64,000 bases of DNA from RUG100 sp034927505 (GCA_034927505.1 JAYFPY010000011.1:8677-72676); one strand, 5' to 3'; positions 24,726-34,542 are shown, counted from the first letter of the stretch. The notes: generated from the letters alone by a model not told the origin. Translations and numbers: made by a program.

Positions 24726-25997
24726 TTACCAGCCGTATGAATCACTGTTTTGATCATTGCCGTAACTGTCACTGCCGTTTCCGCTGCCGTAGCTGTCATA
24801 GCTGTCGCTGCCGGAATCACTGCTGCCGTTTGTCGATGAATCGGAATCATCCTCCGAGACAAGGGTAAGAGTCATGGAGACGGTTTGGTTGTCTCTAACG
24901 ACTACATATTTGATCTTGTCCCCGGCCTTGTGAGACTGGATTATCTTTTTCAGAGTGCTGAAGGAACTGATCTTTTTCCCGTCCACCTTGTAAACCAGAT
25001 CTCCGGACTGGAATCCGGCCTGCTTGGCATTGGAACTGTATATCTCGGCGATATAAATGCCTGTCTCGCTGACGCCTGCACTCTGAGCATCACTGGAGTC
25101 GGTAAGATCCTGGTAAGACATACCGGAGTTTGCCTTTGATGAAGATGTGCTGGCAGAAGACTTGCCTTTCATGATGTTGCTGGCTGATTTTGCTGCAACA
25201 TTGATAGGGATCGCAAATCCCAGGCCTTCTGTATTTTCACTGGATGATTTTGCAACCACTATGCCGATCAGCTGTCCGTTGTCGTTGAACATACCGCCGC
25301 CGGAATTGCCCGGATTGACAGAAGCGTCTGTCTGTATCAAAGTCATGTCCTGATTTTCAAGAGTGACTTCTCTGTTCTTCGCACTGATGATTCCTGCAGC
25401 CACACTGCCGCCCAACTCTCCGAGAGGATTGCCGATGACCACTGACATATCGCCCACATCGATCTGATCGCTGTTGCCGTAAGTTGCAGCAGTCAGATTT
25501 TTTGCATTGATCTTCAGTACAGCTATATCGTTCTCACTGTCTGTACCTACTACAGTTGCCTTATAACTTTTTTTGCCCACTGTTACAGAGATCGTACTTG
25601 CGTCACTGATGACATGATTGTTGGTCAGGATATAGCCGTTGCTCTTTATGATAACGCCGCTTCCTGCGCCTTCAGTAACATACTGGCCGACCCAGCCGCC
25701 CTGCTGGCTGCTCTCGGTCTTGATCTCCACTACGGAGTCCTGCACCTTTTTGGTTATCTCCTGTACAGTCATGCTGCTGTCTGTTGCATCTTCCAGTTTG
25801 TATCCTGTTCCTGTCACGTTGGTAGAACTCCCACTGCTGCCGGAAATGTAGTTTGCGATCGAAGTTCCTCCGAAACTGATCGCACTGGCAAGAGCTACAA
25901 TTATTACTATCAATAACACAAATGATTTTTTGCTCATGCTGATAGATCTATTGTCGTCACCGCCAGGTTTGTAATAATATGAATTTGTAGTTTTCAT
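24726..25997 (-). CDS. membrane-anchored HtrA serine protease
   Basis: 423 residues. Short cytoplasmic N-terminus, one membrane helix (about 25-43), Ser/Gly linker, trypsin-like domain with His128 (LTNNHVI), Asp157 (ENDIAVL) and Ser232 (NPGNSGGGM), and one PDZ domain (about 300-385, SNAKQAGFQSGDLVYKVDG). A Ser/Gly/Asp/Tyr-rich low-complexity tail follows. Envelope quality-control protease of the DegP/HtrA type. A TATAAT at about 26014 on the minus strand is a likely -10. The repetitive tail is unusual in length, about 40 residues. Confidence 0.92.
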   Translation of the reverse strand: MKTTNSYYYKPGGDDNRSISMSKKSFVLLIVIIVALASAISFGGTSIANYISGSSGSSTNVTGTGYKLEDATDSSMTVQEITKKVQDSVVEIKTESSQQGGWVGQYVTEGAGSGVIIKSNGYILTNNHVISDASTISVTVGKKSYKATVVGTDSENDIAVLKINAKNLTAATYGNSDQIDVGDMSVVIGNPLGELGGSVAAGIISAKNREVTLENQDMTLIQTDASVNPGNSGGGMFNDNGQLIGIVVAKSSSENTEGLGFAIPINVAAKSASNIMKGKSSASTSSSKANSGMSYQDLTDSSDAQSAGVSETGIYIAEIYSSNAKQAGFQSGDLVYKVDGKKISSFSTLKKIIQSHKAGDKIKYVVVRDNQTVSMTLTLVSEDDSDSSTNGSSDSGSDSYDSYGSGNGSDSYGNDQNSDSYGW

Positions 25998-26019
25998 ACG
26001 TTGCCGCCTTTCGATTATA

Positions 26020-26049
26020 TTGTACCTTTAATGTGATGTATGGTAAAAT
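26020..26049 (+). promoter_or_regulatory. promoter of the phosphohexomutase operon
   Basis: TTGTAC (26020-26025), 18 bp, TAAAAT (26044-26049) preceded by TGG, an extended -10. Confidence 0.55.
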
Positions 26050-26086
26050 AATATATTGAAATTTACCTTAAAAAAGGAACCGAATT

Positions 26087-27781
26087 ATGAAAAAATGCAT
26101 TAAAGAATATAAACGATGGCTGAGAAACACAGATCCCGGGGACGATCTTTTCGACGGCCTGCTGATGATGGAAGACAAAGAAGATGACATATACGAAGCT
26201 TTTTATAAAGACCTGAAATTCGGGACTTCCGGGCTGCGGGGCGTTATGATGCCCGGGACCAATCGGATGAATGTTCCTGTAGTCAGACGGGCAACGCAAG
26301 GGTTGTCCGACTATATGAACATATACTATAAAAACCCATCAGCTGTGATCAGCTATGACAGCAGGAACAACTCGAAGAAATATGCTGATGCTGCGGCAGA
26401 GGTTCTTGCGGCAAATGATATAAAAACATATGTCTTCAATGAAATAATGCCGGTCTCGGCGTTGTCTTTTGCCATCAGAGAACTGTCATGCGACATGGGG
26501 ATAATGATAACTGCAAGCCACAACCCGAAAGAATACAACGGCTACAAGGTATATGATTCGGAAGGCTGTCAGATAAGGAGCCGGGTCGCTGAAGGGATAT
26601 TTGAAGAAATCAAAAAAGTTGATATTTTCGGCGATGTCAGGAACGGCAGAGGAAAAGGACTGATCGCGGCTGTGCCTGAGAAGATCAGTCATGATTTTGT
26701 CGAAGAAGCGTATAAAGTTTCTCCGGGTGAAGACAGAGATCTGTCAGATCTGAAGCTAGTGTATACGCCACTGAACGGGACGGGACAAAAGCCAATAACG
26801 GAGCTGCTGTCAAAAGCCGGACTGAAAAATATCCATGTAGTGGAAGAACAGAAAATGCCCGATGGCGATTTCCCAACATGTCCATCGCCGAATCCTGAGT
26901 ACAGCGAGATATATGGACTGGCGGAAAGACTATGCGATGATACAGACAGTGACCTGATCATTGCTACAGATCCGGACTGCGACAGGCTGGGCATAGCAGT
27001 GAAAAAAGGAAACGGATATAAAAACCTGTCAGGGAATCAGATCGCAGTGCTTCTCTTTGATTATATATGCAGGGCAAAGGAGATACCGGAGCAGGCCGTG
27101 GCCGTAAGGTCTATCGTCAGCACTCCGCAGATAGACAAAATAGCAGAAGAAAACGGTATAGGCATTGAGACATGTCTCATCGGATTCAAATATATAGGTG
27201 AAAAGATAGGACGGCTCCGCGACAGATTCATATTCGGATTTGAAGAAGGAAACGGATATCTGGCGGGAGATTTTGTCAGAGACAAAGACGGCGTCAGTAC
27301 AGCGCTGCTTGCATGCCGGATGGCGGCTTATCATAAGGAGCGGGGGAGGACTCTGCTTCAGGCCCTGGAAGAAATAAGCGAGGAGTATGGATACTATAAG
27401 GAAAAAGTGCTGAGCTTTACATTTGACGGATCCAGAGGCGTTAAAAAAATGCAGAAAATAATGGACAGTATCAGAAAGCACAGCCATGAAGATATTTTTG
27501 GGAAAAAAGCTACAACGATCATTGACTATCTTACTGGAGAGCAGTATATTATCGGTGACAGTTCTAAATGCGAAATGGCGGCAGGTACAAGGCCGACAGG
27601 GCTGCCAAAAGAGAATATCCTGGAATTTGTTTTGAACGACGAGTCCAGGATCATTATCAGACCATCAGGGACGGAGCCGAAGATAAAAGTGTATCTGTTC
27701 GCATGCAGCAGACAGAAAGCGACGGCAAAGACGATAATAAACGATAATGCAGAGAAGGTGAAAGCACTTTGGGGGAAATAG
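26087..27781 (+). CDS. phosphoglucomutase/phosphomannomutase
   Basis: 564 residues, alpha-D-phosphohexomutase of the PgcA/PGM2 length class. Substrate/active-site blocks in order: KFGTSGLRGVM (about 44-54), the phosphoserine loop TASHNPKEYNGYK (about 144-156), the metal loop DPDCDRLG (about 297-304), the sugar loop FEEGNGY (about 386-392) and the phosphate loop RPSGTEPKIK near the C-terminus. It links glucose-6-P to glucose-1-P for envelope sugars. The next gene begins one base after its stop. AAAAAGGAACCG serves as ribosome binding site. Confidence 0.92.
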   Translation: MKKCIKEYKRWLRNTDPGDDLFDGLLMMEDKEDDIYEAFYKDLKFGTSGLRGVMMPGTNRMNVPVVRRATQGLSDYMNIYYKNPSAVISYDSRNNSKKYADAAAEVLAANDIKTYVFNEIMPVSALSFAIRELSCDMGIMITASHNPKEYNGYKVYDSEGCQIRSRVAEGIFEEIKKVDIFGDVRNGRGKGLIAAVPEKISHDFVEEAYKVSPGEDRDLSDLKLVYTPLNGTGQKPITELLSKAGLKNIHVVEEQKMPDGDFPTCPSPNPEYSEIYGLAERLCDDTDSDLIIATDPDCDRLGIAVKKGNGYKNLSGNQIAVLLFDYICRAKEIPEQAVAVRSIVSTPQIDKIAEENGIGIETCLIGFKYIGEKIGRLRDRFIFGFEEGNGYLAGDFVRDKDGVSTALLACRMAAYHKERGRTLLQALEEISEEYGYYKEKVLSFTFDGSRGVKKMQKIMDSIRKHSHEDIFGKKATTIIDYLTGEQYIIGDSSKCEMAAGTRPTGLPKENILEFVLNDESRIIIRPSGTEPKIKVYLFACSRQKATAKTIINDNAEKVKALWGK

Positions 27782-27782
27782 T

Positions 27783-28211
27783 ATGAAGGAAATAAGATTG
27801 AAAATAAAAGGCAGTTATATATATGAAAGCGCTGAAGAAGATCAGGTAGAACTGATTACCGACGGCAAACTGTATAAGAGAGGCAAAATCATATATCTCA
27901 CATATGATGAAAGTGAGATGTCCGGAATGGAAGGCTGTAAAACGCGGCTGACTCTTGAAGGCCAGTCTGTGCGGATGACAAGAAAGGGCAGCGCCGTGGA
28001 TATAGACACAGAGATCCACTTTGAAAAAGGAAAGAGATTTACAGGATACTATGACACGCCTTACGGGGCGGTGGAGATGGAAGTCCTGACCAACGATCTG
28101 ACAAACAACGTTACTTCGGAGGGGAGCGGGTCGGTGAGTATAGACTATAACGTGAGTCTGAAGGGGCTGTCTGAAGGCAGGAGCAGACTCAATATCGAAA
28201 TATTGCAGTGA
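27783..28211 (+). CDS. DUF1934 (YwiB-like) protein
   Basis: 142 residues, a small beta-barrel-like protein. Pattern IRLKIKGSYIYES...DQVELITDGKLYKRGKIIYLTYDESEMSG...GYYDTPYGAVEMEVLTNDL fits the YwiB/DUF1934 family with a calycin-like fold. Function unknown. It follows the mutase by one base and is probably cotranscribed. Confidence 0.82.
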   Translation: MKEIRLKIKGSYIYESAEEDQVELITDGKLYKRGKIIYLTYDESEMSGMEGCKTRLTLEGQSVRMTRKGSAVDIDTEIHFEKGKRFTGYYDTPYGAVEMEVLTNDLTNNVTSEGSGSVSIDYNVSLKGLSEGRSRLNIEILQ

Positions 28212-28235
28212 TCTGCAGCAAGGAGGCAGAAGGAG

Positions 28236-28331
28236 ATGTATAGCAACAAAAGATGGATGCGTATCGTTGCAATTGTGATATGCATTGCACTTGTGGTCAC
28301 TATGGGTATCTATGTGGGCTTTATGTTCTAA
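28236..28331 (+). CDS. 31-residue single-pass membrane peptide
   Basis: AGGAGGCAGAAGGAG directly precedes an ATG. The product starts MYSNKRWMRIVAIVI and is one hydrophobic helix (about 9-30) ending GFMF, with a basic N-terminus (N-in). A stop follows after 31 codons, and the next gene begins 12 bp later with its own GAGGAGG site. Size, charge and placement recall small stress-related membrane peptides of Bacillota (for example Prli42), but similarity is only in general character. Coding is likely from the two well-formed signals. Confidence 0.7.
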   Translation: MYSNKRWMRIVAIVICIALVVTMGIYVGFMF

Positions 28332-28343
28332 GAGGAGGAACAG

Positions 28344-29858
28344 ATGACTAAAATTGGATTTGACGCGGCAAAATATCTGGAGGAACAGTCCAGATACATC
28401 AAGGAAAGGATCAATGAAGGAGACAGCGAAAGGCTGTATCTGGAATTCGGAGGCAAACTGGTACAGGACAAACATGCTATGCGTGTCCTGCCGGGCTTTG
28501 ATGAAAATGCAAAGATAGAACTGCTTCACAGGCTGAAGGATGAAACGGAAATAATAATATGTGTATATTCCGGAGATATCGCAACAAATAAAACCAGACA
28601 GGACTTTGGGATCACTTATGATCTGGAAGTGCTCAGGATAATCGATATGTTCAGAAAATATGAACTGGAGATAAACAGCGTGGTCGTAACAAGATACGAA
28701 GATGTTCCTGCAGTGAACATGTTTATAAACAAGCTGGAACGACGAGGCATCAAAACGTACAAACACAGATTCACAAAGGGATATCCCACGGATGTGGAAA
28801 CCATAGTAAGCGATGAGGGATACGGAGCCAATCCGTATATCGAGGTGACCAAACCGCTGGTAGTTGTGAACGGACCTGGAGGAGGCAGCGGCAAGCTGGC
28901 GACATGTCTGTCTCAGCTTTATCATGATTTCAAGAGAGGGATCAAGGCAAGGTATGCAAAGTTCGAGACATTCCCTATATGGAGCCTTCCTCTCAAACAC
29001 CCGGTGAATGTAGCTTATGAAGCGGCGACAGCCGATCTGAAAGATGTCAATATGATAGACTCTTTCCATCTGGAAGCCTACGGAAAGGCAGCGGTAAACT
29101 ATAATCGGGACCTGGAAGTATTTCCGGTGGTAAAGAGGATAATAGAAAAGATCACCGGAGAAGAAGCCGAATACAGATCGCCTACAGATATGGGCGTGAA
29201 CCGGGCCGGCTTTTCCATAATCGATGACCGGGTATGCCGGGATGCAGCCTGCCAGGAGGTCATACGCAGATACTTTATCGCTCAGTGCGATTATAAAAAA
29301 GGAAAAATAAATGAAGATTCGGTGGACAGGTGTAAACTGCTGATGGATGAGCTGGATCTGAAGGAGACAGACAGAACGGTGGTACAGCCGGCCAGAGATT
29401 ATGCTGAGAAGAAGAGGGAGTGCGATGAACGGTATGAAAACGTGGTCATCATGGCTCTGCAGCTTCCCGACGGCAAGATCATAACGGGGCGAAGCTCCAG
29501 GCGCATGGTTGCAGCCAGCGCAGTGATGCTGAACAGCATAAAGGTGCTCAGCGGAATGGCGGATGACATACATTTGATATCACCTAACGTATTGAAAGAA
29601 ATACAGGCCCTGAAGACAGATATACTGAAACAGGAAAAATCCAGTCTGAATGCGGAAGAAATATTGACGGCTCTGACCATATCCGCTGCGACCAACCCAA
29701 GTGCAGAAGTTGCTGCGGAAAAGCTGAAAGAACTGGACGGATGCCGGGCGCACTGTACGGCAATACTGAGCGACAAGGATGAACGGACTTTGAAGGCACT
29801 GGGCGTAGATGTCACCTGCGATCCGGAATATGTGACAAACAACTTATACTTCAACTAA
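28344..29858 (+). CDS. DUF1846 family protein
   Basis: 504 residues. Starts TKIGFDAAKYLEEQSRYIKERI, with the conserved GGKLVQDKHAMRVLPGFDENAKI and a Gly-rich NGPGGGSGKLATCLSQLYHD segment around 175-195, which looks like a nucleotide-binding loop. Members are widespread in Bacillota and actinomycetes; structures exist but no reaction is agreed. GAGGAGGAACAG precedes the ATG. No damage seen. Confidence 0.88.
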   Translation: MTKIGFDAAKYLEEQSRYIKERINEGDSERLYLEFGGKLVQDKHAMRVLPGFDENAKIELLHRLKDETEIIICVYSGDIATNKTRQDFGITYDLEVLRIIDMFRKYELEINSVVVTRYEDVPAVNMFINKLERRGIKTYKHRFTKGYPTDVETIVSDEGYGANPYIEVTKPLVVVNGPGGGSGKLATCLSQLYHDFKRGIKARYAKFETFPIWSLPLKHPVNVAYEAATADLKDVNMIDSFHLEAYGKAAVNYNRDLEVFPVVKRIIEKITGEEAEYRSPTDMGVNRAGFSIIDDRVCRDAACQEVIRRYFIAQCDYKKGKINEDSVDRCKLLMDELDLKETDRTVVQPARDYAEKKRECDERYENVVIMALQLPDGKIITGRSSRRMVAASAVMLNSIKVLSGMADDIHLISPNVLKEIQALKTDILKQEKSSLNAEEILTALTISAATNPSAEVAAEKLKELDGCRAHCTAILSDKDERTLKALGVDVTCDPEYVTNNLYFN

Positions 29859-29880
29859 GAGAAACGGTAAAGGAAGAAAG

Positions 29881-30828
29881 ATGTACGGAAAGTATTTTGT
29901 CCTGTTTGCGATCATGTTTACCGGATATGTGATGCGGAAGGCAAATTTCATAAACAGCGCAATGAACGATGGACTTAACAAATTCATCGTTTATTTTGCT
30001 TATCCCTGTCTGCTGGTGATCAATATCGGCAAGCTGAAGATGAACGGCGATATGATCGTGCAGTTCCTCATCATGCTGGGGATAACCTGCGGCTTGTTTG
30101 CAGTATATGCGGCGCTGGCGCGTCTGTACACGGCGAGAAAGCATATACCCAAGAGAGCAGCCAATGTGGCGGAGCTTTCCATGTCGGCGCCCAACGATGG
30201 GTTCATGGGATTCCCCGTGGCCCTTATATTCTTTGGGCAGCAGGGATTATTTTTGATGATGGCGCACAATGTAGCGCTGAACATTTATTTTTTCTCATAC
30301 GGGCTGATATGTCTGAGGCGGAACAATGCGGACCGGCCCCGTATAGACTTTAAAACGATCCTGCAGCGGACGGTGAAAATAATTTTGAACCCGAATCTGG
30401 TCGCGGTATACATAGGGATATTTATCAGCCTGTCCGGGATATCACTGGACAATGCTCCCGGAGAATACCTGGGATATATGGGGAATGTGGCCACTCCCAT
30501 GGCGATGATATTTATAGGATCATCTCTGGCGGGAAGCAAATTTTCAGAGATGCTGAAGAACAGGATCGTCTGGGGTTCGGCCATAATGAAGCTGATTCTG
30601 CTGCCGGCGGTGACCGCGCTGATCGTGTGGTTCCTGCCAATATCCGCGCTGATGAAGGCTATGCTCATACTGGGATGCTGTTTCCCTTCGGGCGCTACTG
30701 TTTCCATGCTGGCACAGCAGGAAAAACAAAACGAGGAAGTTGCCAGCCGGATACTTTTTTTCACAACAGTACTGTCCATGGGGACCATACCTATAGCTAT
30801 CGATCTCATCCAAATGGGATTGTTTTAA
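29881..30828 (+). CDS. AEC family transporter
   Basis: 315 residues with about ten membrane helices and the family's inverted repeat. N-terminal FAIMFTGYVMRKANFI and the AELSMSAPNDGFMGFP motif, and the second half SSLAGSKFSEML and GCCFPSGATVSML with the helix-breaking Gly/Pro/Asn. Auxin-efflux-carrier-type exporters move carboxylates (malate, malonate) in bacteria; the substrate here is open. The 23-bp gap after the DUF1846 gene suggests cotranscription. Confidence 0.88.
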   Translation: MYGKYFVLFAIMFTGYVMRKANFINSAMNDGLNKFIVYFAYPCLLVINIGKLKMNGDMIVQFLIMLGITCGLFAVYAALARLYTARKHIPKRAANVAELSMSAPNDGFMGFPVALIFFGQQGLFLMMAHNVALNIYFFSYGLICLRRNNADRPRIDFKTILQRTVKIILNPNLVAVYIGIFISLSGISLDNAPGEYLGYMGNVATPMAMIFIGSSLAGSKFSEMLKNRIVWGSAIMKLILLPAVTALIVWFLPISALMKAMLILGCCFPSGATVSMLAQQEKQNEEVASRILFFTTVLSMGTIPIAIDLIQMGLF

Positions 30829-30838
30829 GGAGCAGCGA

Positions 30839-32041
30839 TTGAAGAACGTCAGGATATTTGGAAGAGAAATACCGGGAGATCTGTTTATATTCCTGGTCAT
30901 AAGCGTCCTGCTGGGACTGGTGTCCGCAGTGGAGAGCACATCCCTGGCCAACAGACTTTATGATGATCTGGGATTTACAATAATGCAGAGAACTCTTGTT
31001 GAAACGCCCAGAGAACTGCCCGGCCTGCTGACGGTGGTGATCATAGGGATGCTCAACAGCCTTGGCGATGTCAGGATAGCAGCGGTGGCAAACATCGTAG
31101 GAGGCGTGGGACTGCTACTTTTCGGCATGGCACCGAATCAGTTTTCCATAGTGCTGATCTGCCTGGTGATATACAGTACGGGACAGCATCTATATATCCC
31201 GCTGTCCAACACCATCGCAATGACTTTTGCAAAAGGAAAACAGTTCGGACAGAGACTGGGTCAGGTGCAGGGCCTTGGCAGCTTTGCCATTATCATATCG
31301 ACGGCGGTGCTGTATCTGCTGTACAAATTCACCGATATCACATATACAGCAGTATTTGCTTTTGCCGGTACGGCAATGGCACTGGCCGGAGTATTGTTCC
31401 TTTTCATGGACAGGGGCAAACCTAAGGTGGTCAGCAAAAAGAGATTCGTATTCCGCAGAGAATTCAAGATGTATTACATGCTGCAGACGGTGAACGGAGC
31501 CAGAAAGCAGATCACGATCACATTTGTGCCGTGGCTTATAATAGACATATACGGCAGGCCGGTCACAACTATCACGGCGCTCTTTTTTGTGGTCTGCATC
31601 ATCAATCTGTTTTTCAAACCCTGGTACGGGAATCTGATAGACAGGAAAGGAGAAGGCTTTGCTCTCCAGCTGGAAGCCGTGGTCATGTTCATTGCATGCA
31701 TTGGTTTTGCCTTTGCAAAGATAAGCCTTCCGGCAGCGGCGGCAATGATCGTGGTTGGGATCTGCTATATAGGAGACAAACTGATGGAGTCGGCTGTAAT
31801 GGCCAGGGCTACGTATGTGAAAAAGCTGGCGCGGGATCCCTCGGAGGTGGCAAGGACTCTTTCTACGGGACAGAGCATGGACCATGTAGTATCTATGTGC
31901 ATACCGGTAATAGCCGGATGGGTATGGTATTCTCACGGGGCGAACGGATATATATATGTATTTCTTGGCGCATTGGCAGTATCTGTGATAAACTATATAC
32001 TTGCCAGTGTAATAAGAAAAAAGGAAAGGAATAAAATATGA
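30839..32041 (+). CDS. MFS transporter
   Basis: 400 residues, about twelve membrane helices with a central basic loop (DRGKPKVVSKKRFVFRREF). TTG start at 30839 behind AAGGAGCAGCGA. It keeps a degenerate MFS loop (YGNLIDRKGEGFALQ, between helices 8 and 9). The substrate is unknown. The stop overlaps the nfeD-like ATG (ATGA). Confidence 0.83.
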   Translation: MKNVRIFGREIPGDLFIFLVISVLLGLVSAVESTSLANRLYDDLGFTIMQRTLVETPRELPGLLTVVIIGMLNSLGDVRIAAVANIVGGVGLLLFGMAPNQFSIVLICLVIYSTGQHLYIPLSNTIAMTFAKGKQFGQRLGQVQGLGSFAIIISTAVLYLLYKFTDITYTAVFAFAGTAMALAGVLFLFMDRGKPKVVSKKRFVFRREFKMYYMLQTVNGARKQITITFVPWLIIDIYGRPVTTITALFFVVCIINLFFKPWYGNLIDRKGEGFALQLEAVVMFIACIGFAFAKISLPAAAAMIVVGICYIGDKLMESAVMARATYVKKLARDPSEVARTLSTGQSMDHVVSMCIPVIAGWVWYSHGANGYIYVFLGALAVSVINYILASVIRKKERNKI

Positions 32042-32493
32042 CAGTAACAGGAATAACAGTAATAGGAATCACAGTTCCCATGCCAATGGTCTGGATATTC
32101 ATTGCGTTCATTTTCGGAGTGGTCGAAGCTATGACAACCAGTCTTACCAGCATATGGTTCGTGGCCGGCGGAGTTGCAGCTGCCATAGCCGCCTTTTTTA
32201 CAGACAACATCATCACGGAGATAGTGGTGTTCCTGGCAGTATCTGCAATACTGCTGCTGACCACCAGACCGATACTGGTCAAAAAAATGAAAGTGGGAAA
32301 AGAACATACCAATGTAGATGCTATGATCGGAAGGACCGTGGTAGTGACTAAAGACATTTCACCTGTGGCGCCCGGGGAAGCCAAAGTGGGCGGGCTCACA
32401 TGGGCGGCAGCGGCGGATCATACCATTGCTGCCGGAACAGAAGTTGTAATAAAACGTGTGGAAGGTGTAAAGATAATAGTGGAGGAAAAATAA
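32038..32493 (+). CDS. NfeD-like membrane protein
   Basis: 151 residues. Two to three membrane helices (about 15-80), then a C-terminal OB-fold domain (MIGRTVVVTKDISPVAPGEAKVGGLTWAA). This short NfeD form usually pairs with an SPFH/stomatin protein, as here, where the stop overlaps the next ATG (TAATG). Together they are thought to organise membrane microdomains. AAAGGAAAGGAATAAA precedes the start. Confidence 0.88.
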   Translation: MTVTGITVIGITVPMPMVWIFIAFIFGVVEAMTTSLTSIWFVAGGVAAAIAAFFTDNIITEIVVFLAVSAILLLTTRPILVKKMKVGKEHTNVDAMIGRTVVVTKDISPVAPGEAKVGGLTWAAAADHTIAAGTEVVIKRVEGVKIIVEEK

Positions 32494-33473
32494 TGACTAT
32501 TACAAACATTGTTGTTGTAATAGTGATCATCGTACTGGTAATCTGGCTGGTGATCACTAACATCAGGATCGTGCCTCAGGCACACTCATTCGTTATTGAA
32601 AGGCTTGGAGCGTATAACGCCAGCTGGGAGACCGGTCTGCATTTCAAGGCTCCGCTGATAGACAAGGTTTCAAAGAAAGTTTCTCTGAAGGAACATGTCA
32701 TAGATTTCCCGCCTCAGCCGGTGATCACAAAGGACAATGTAACGATCAACATCGATACCGTCGTATACTTCCAGATCACAGATCCGAAACTGTATACATA
32801 CGGCGCGGACAATCCAATGGCAGCCATAGAAAACCTGACTGCGACCACACTGAGAAATATTATCGGAGACCTGGAACTGGACAGTACCCTGACCAGCAGG
32901 GATACTATAAACGGAAAGATCCGCATCGTTCTTGACGAAGCAACAGACCCGTGGGGCATCAAAATAAACAGAGTAGAAGTCAAGAACATAGATCCGCCTC
33001 GCGAGATCCAGGAAGCTATGGAAAAACAGATGCGTGCAGAGCGTGAAAAGAGAGAAGCCGTACTCCGTGCAGAAGGTAAAAAACAGTCAGTAGTGCTGGT
33101 CGCCGAAGGAAACAAAGAATCAGCCATCCTTGAAGCCGAAGGTAAAAAGCAGGCTATGATAAAGAATGCTGAAGGTGAAGCGGCAGCTATCAAAATGGTA
33201 CAGGAAGCAACAGCCGAAGGTATCAAAATGATAGTCGGATCTGCGCCTACAAGTGAAGTCCTCACTTTGAAGAGTCTGGAAGCTTTCCAGACGGCGGCAG
33301 ACGGCAAAGCTACAAAGATCATCATCCCGTCGGAGATCCAGGGGATAGCAGGTCTTGCCAGCAGCCTGACAGAAATCGTAAAAAACGACAGCAGACCGGC
33401 CGGGTCAAAGCCGGCAGTAAAGCCTGCAGTAAAAACAGAAAGCAGGCCGACGACAGATGCAGGAACCATCTGA
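32493..33473 (+). CDS. SPFH/stomatin-like protein (QmcA type)
   Basis: 326 residues. An N-terminal membrane hairpin or helix (about 3-24), SPFH/band-7 domain (about 25-190: RIVPQAHSFVIERLGAYNASWETGLHF, PPQPVITKDNVTINID), then an Ala/Glu/Lys-rich coiled coil (about 195-265) and a Pro/Lys/Ala tail. It oligomerises at the membrane. Paired with NfeD. The start at 32493 follows GGAGGAAAAATA. The longer frame to 32400 reads through nfeD and is not used. Confidence 0.92.
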   Translation: MTITNIVVVIVIIVLVIWLVITNIRIVPQAHSFVIERLGAYNASWETGLHFKAPLIDKVSKKVSLKEHVIDFPPQPVITKDNVTINIDTVVYFQITDPKLYTYGADNPMAAIENLTATTLRNIIGDLELDSTLTSRDTINGKIRIVLDEATDPWGIKINRVEVKNIDPPREIQEAMEKQMRAEREKREAVLRAEGKKQSVVLVAEGNKESAILEAEGKKQAMIKNAEGEAAAIKMVQEATAEGIKMIVGSAPTSEVLTLKSLEAFQTAADGKATKIIIPSEIQGIAGLASSLTEIVKNDSRPAGSKPAVKPAVKTESRPTTDAGTI

Positions 33474-33618
33474 GCCGGGTGCAGAAAAAAACGAGAAAAA
33501 AGCCTGTGAAAGTAGACTTTTTTGAAGGCGTGATATATAATTACTTTTAATTACGCGTGATCGATCGCTTTAAGGATCGAGAAAAACAGATTATAATCAT
33601 AACAAGGAGGACATTATA

Positions 33619-34467
33619 ATGAAAAAAATAGGTGTTTTAGGTACAGGCACAATGGGAGCAGGGATCATTCAGACTCTGACCATGAACGGATATGAAGTTG
33701 TACTGAGGGCAAGAAGACAGACTTCCGTAGATAACGGCATCGCAAAGGTTACAAAAAACCTGGAAAAGCTGGTGAAAAAAGAAAAGATCACCGCTGCTGA
33801 AAAAGATGAAATGCTGGGAAGACTGCAGGGATCCACGGATATCGAAGTCGTAAAGGATGCAGATCTGATCATCGAAGCAGCTACAGAAAATGCAGAAGCA
33901 AAAAAAGCACTCTTTGCAGAACTGGACGAGCTGTGCAAACCGGGTACTATCCTGGCAACGAACACTTCATCACTTTCGATCACTGAGATCGCAGCTGCAA
34001 CGAAGAGACCGGACAAGGTTATTGGAATGCATTTCTTCAATCCGGTTCCTGTAATGAAGCTGGTTGAGATCATTCAGGGGCTGACTACTTCGGACGAGAC
34101 CAGAGACACTATCCTCGAGCTGACAAAGAGTCTTAAGAAGACGCCGGTAGAAGTAGCAGAAGCACCGGGATTCGTAGTAAACAGGATCCTGATCCCAATG
34201 ATCAACGAAGCAATAGGGATCTACGCTGAAGGCGTTGCAGATGCAGAAGGCATCGACACAGCAATGAAACTGGGCGCAAACCACCCGATGGGGCCTCTCG
34301 CACTGGGCGATCTGATCGGACTGGACGTAGTACTGGCTATCATGGATGTTCTCTATGAAGAATTCGGCGATACAAAGTACAGAGCTCACACTCTTCTCAG
34401 AAAGATGGTAAGAGCAAACAAGCTGGGAATGAAGACCGGAGAAGGTTTCTACAACTACAGCAAGTAG
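33619..34467 (+). CDS. hbd: 3-hydroxybutyryl-CoA dehydrogenase
   Basis: Reduces acetoacetyl-CoA to 3-hydroxybutyryl-CoA in butyrate/butanol fermentation. 282 residues, the standard clostridial size. NAD motif LGTGTMGAGI (7-16), the HFFNPVPVMKLVEI block with the catalytic His, and PGFVVNRILIPMINEA. AAGGAGGACATTATA precedes the ATG, with TATAAT at 33591-33596 as -10. It is monocistronic here; thiolase, crotonase and bcd genes are not beside it, which is less common. Confidence 0.94.
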   Translation: MKKIGVLGTGTMGAGIIQTLTMNGYEVVLRARRQTSVDNGIAKVTKNLEKLVKKEKITAAEKDEMLGRLQGSTDIEVVKDADLIIEAATENAEAKKALFAELDELCKPGTILATNTSSLSITEIAAATKRPDKVIGMHFFNPVPVMKLVEIIQGLTTSDETRDTILELTKSLKKTPVEVAEAPGFVVNRILIPMINEAIGIYAEGVADAEGIDTAMKLGANHPMGPLALGDLIGLDVVLAIMDVLYEEFGDTKYRAHTLLRKMVRANKLGMKTGEGFYNYSK

Positions 34468-34503
34468 AACGGCATACAATAACAGAGCAAATATATATTA
34501 TGG

Positions 34504-34532
34504 AGACCGGCGGGATGACTGCCGGTCTTTTT
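34504..34532 (+). terminator. hbd terminator
   Basis: AGACCGGC pairs with GCCGGTCT, then a T run. Confidence 0.85.
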
Positions 34533-34542
34533 AAGAAAATGC

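Noticed and set aside
27657..29573. 638-codon minus-strand open frame opposite the mutase, DUF1934 and DUF1846 genes
   Set aside because: It spans three well-supported plus-strand genes and their gaps, is rich in Cys/His/Phe/Ser as antisense frames are, and has no family motif.
33481..33525. Terminator after the SPFH gene
   Set aside because: The possible stem is only A/T pairs (AAAAAAG with CTTTTTT) over a 14-nt loop, too weak to list.
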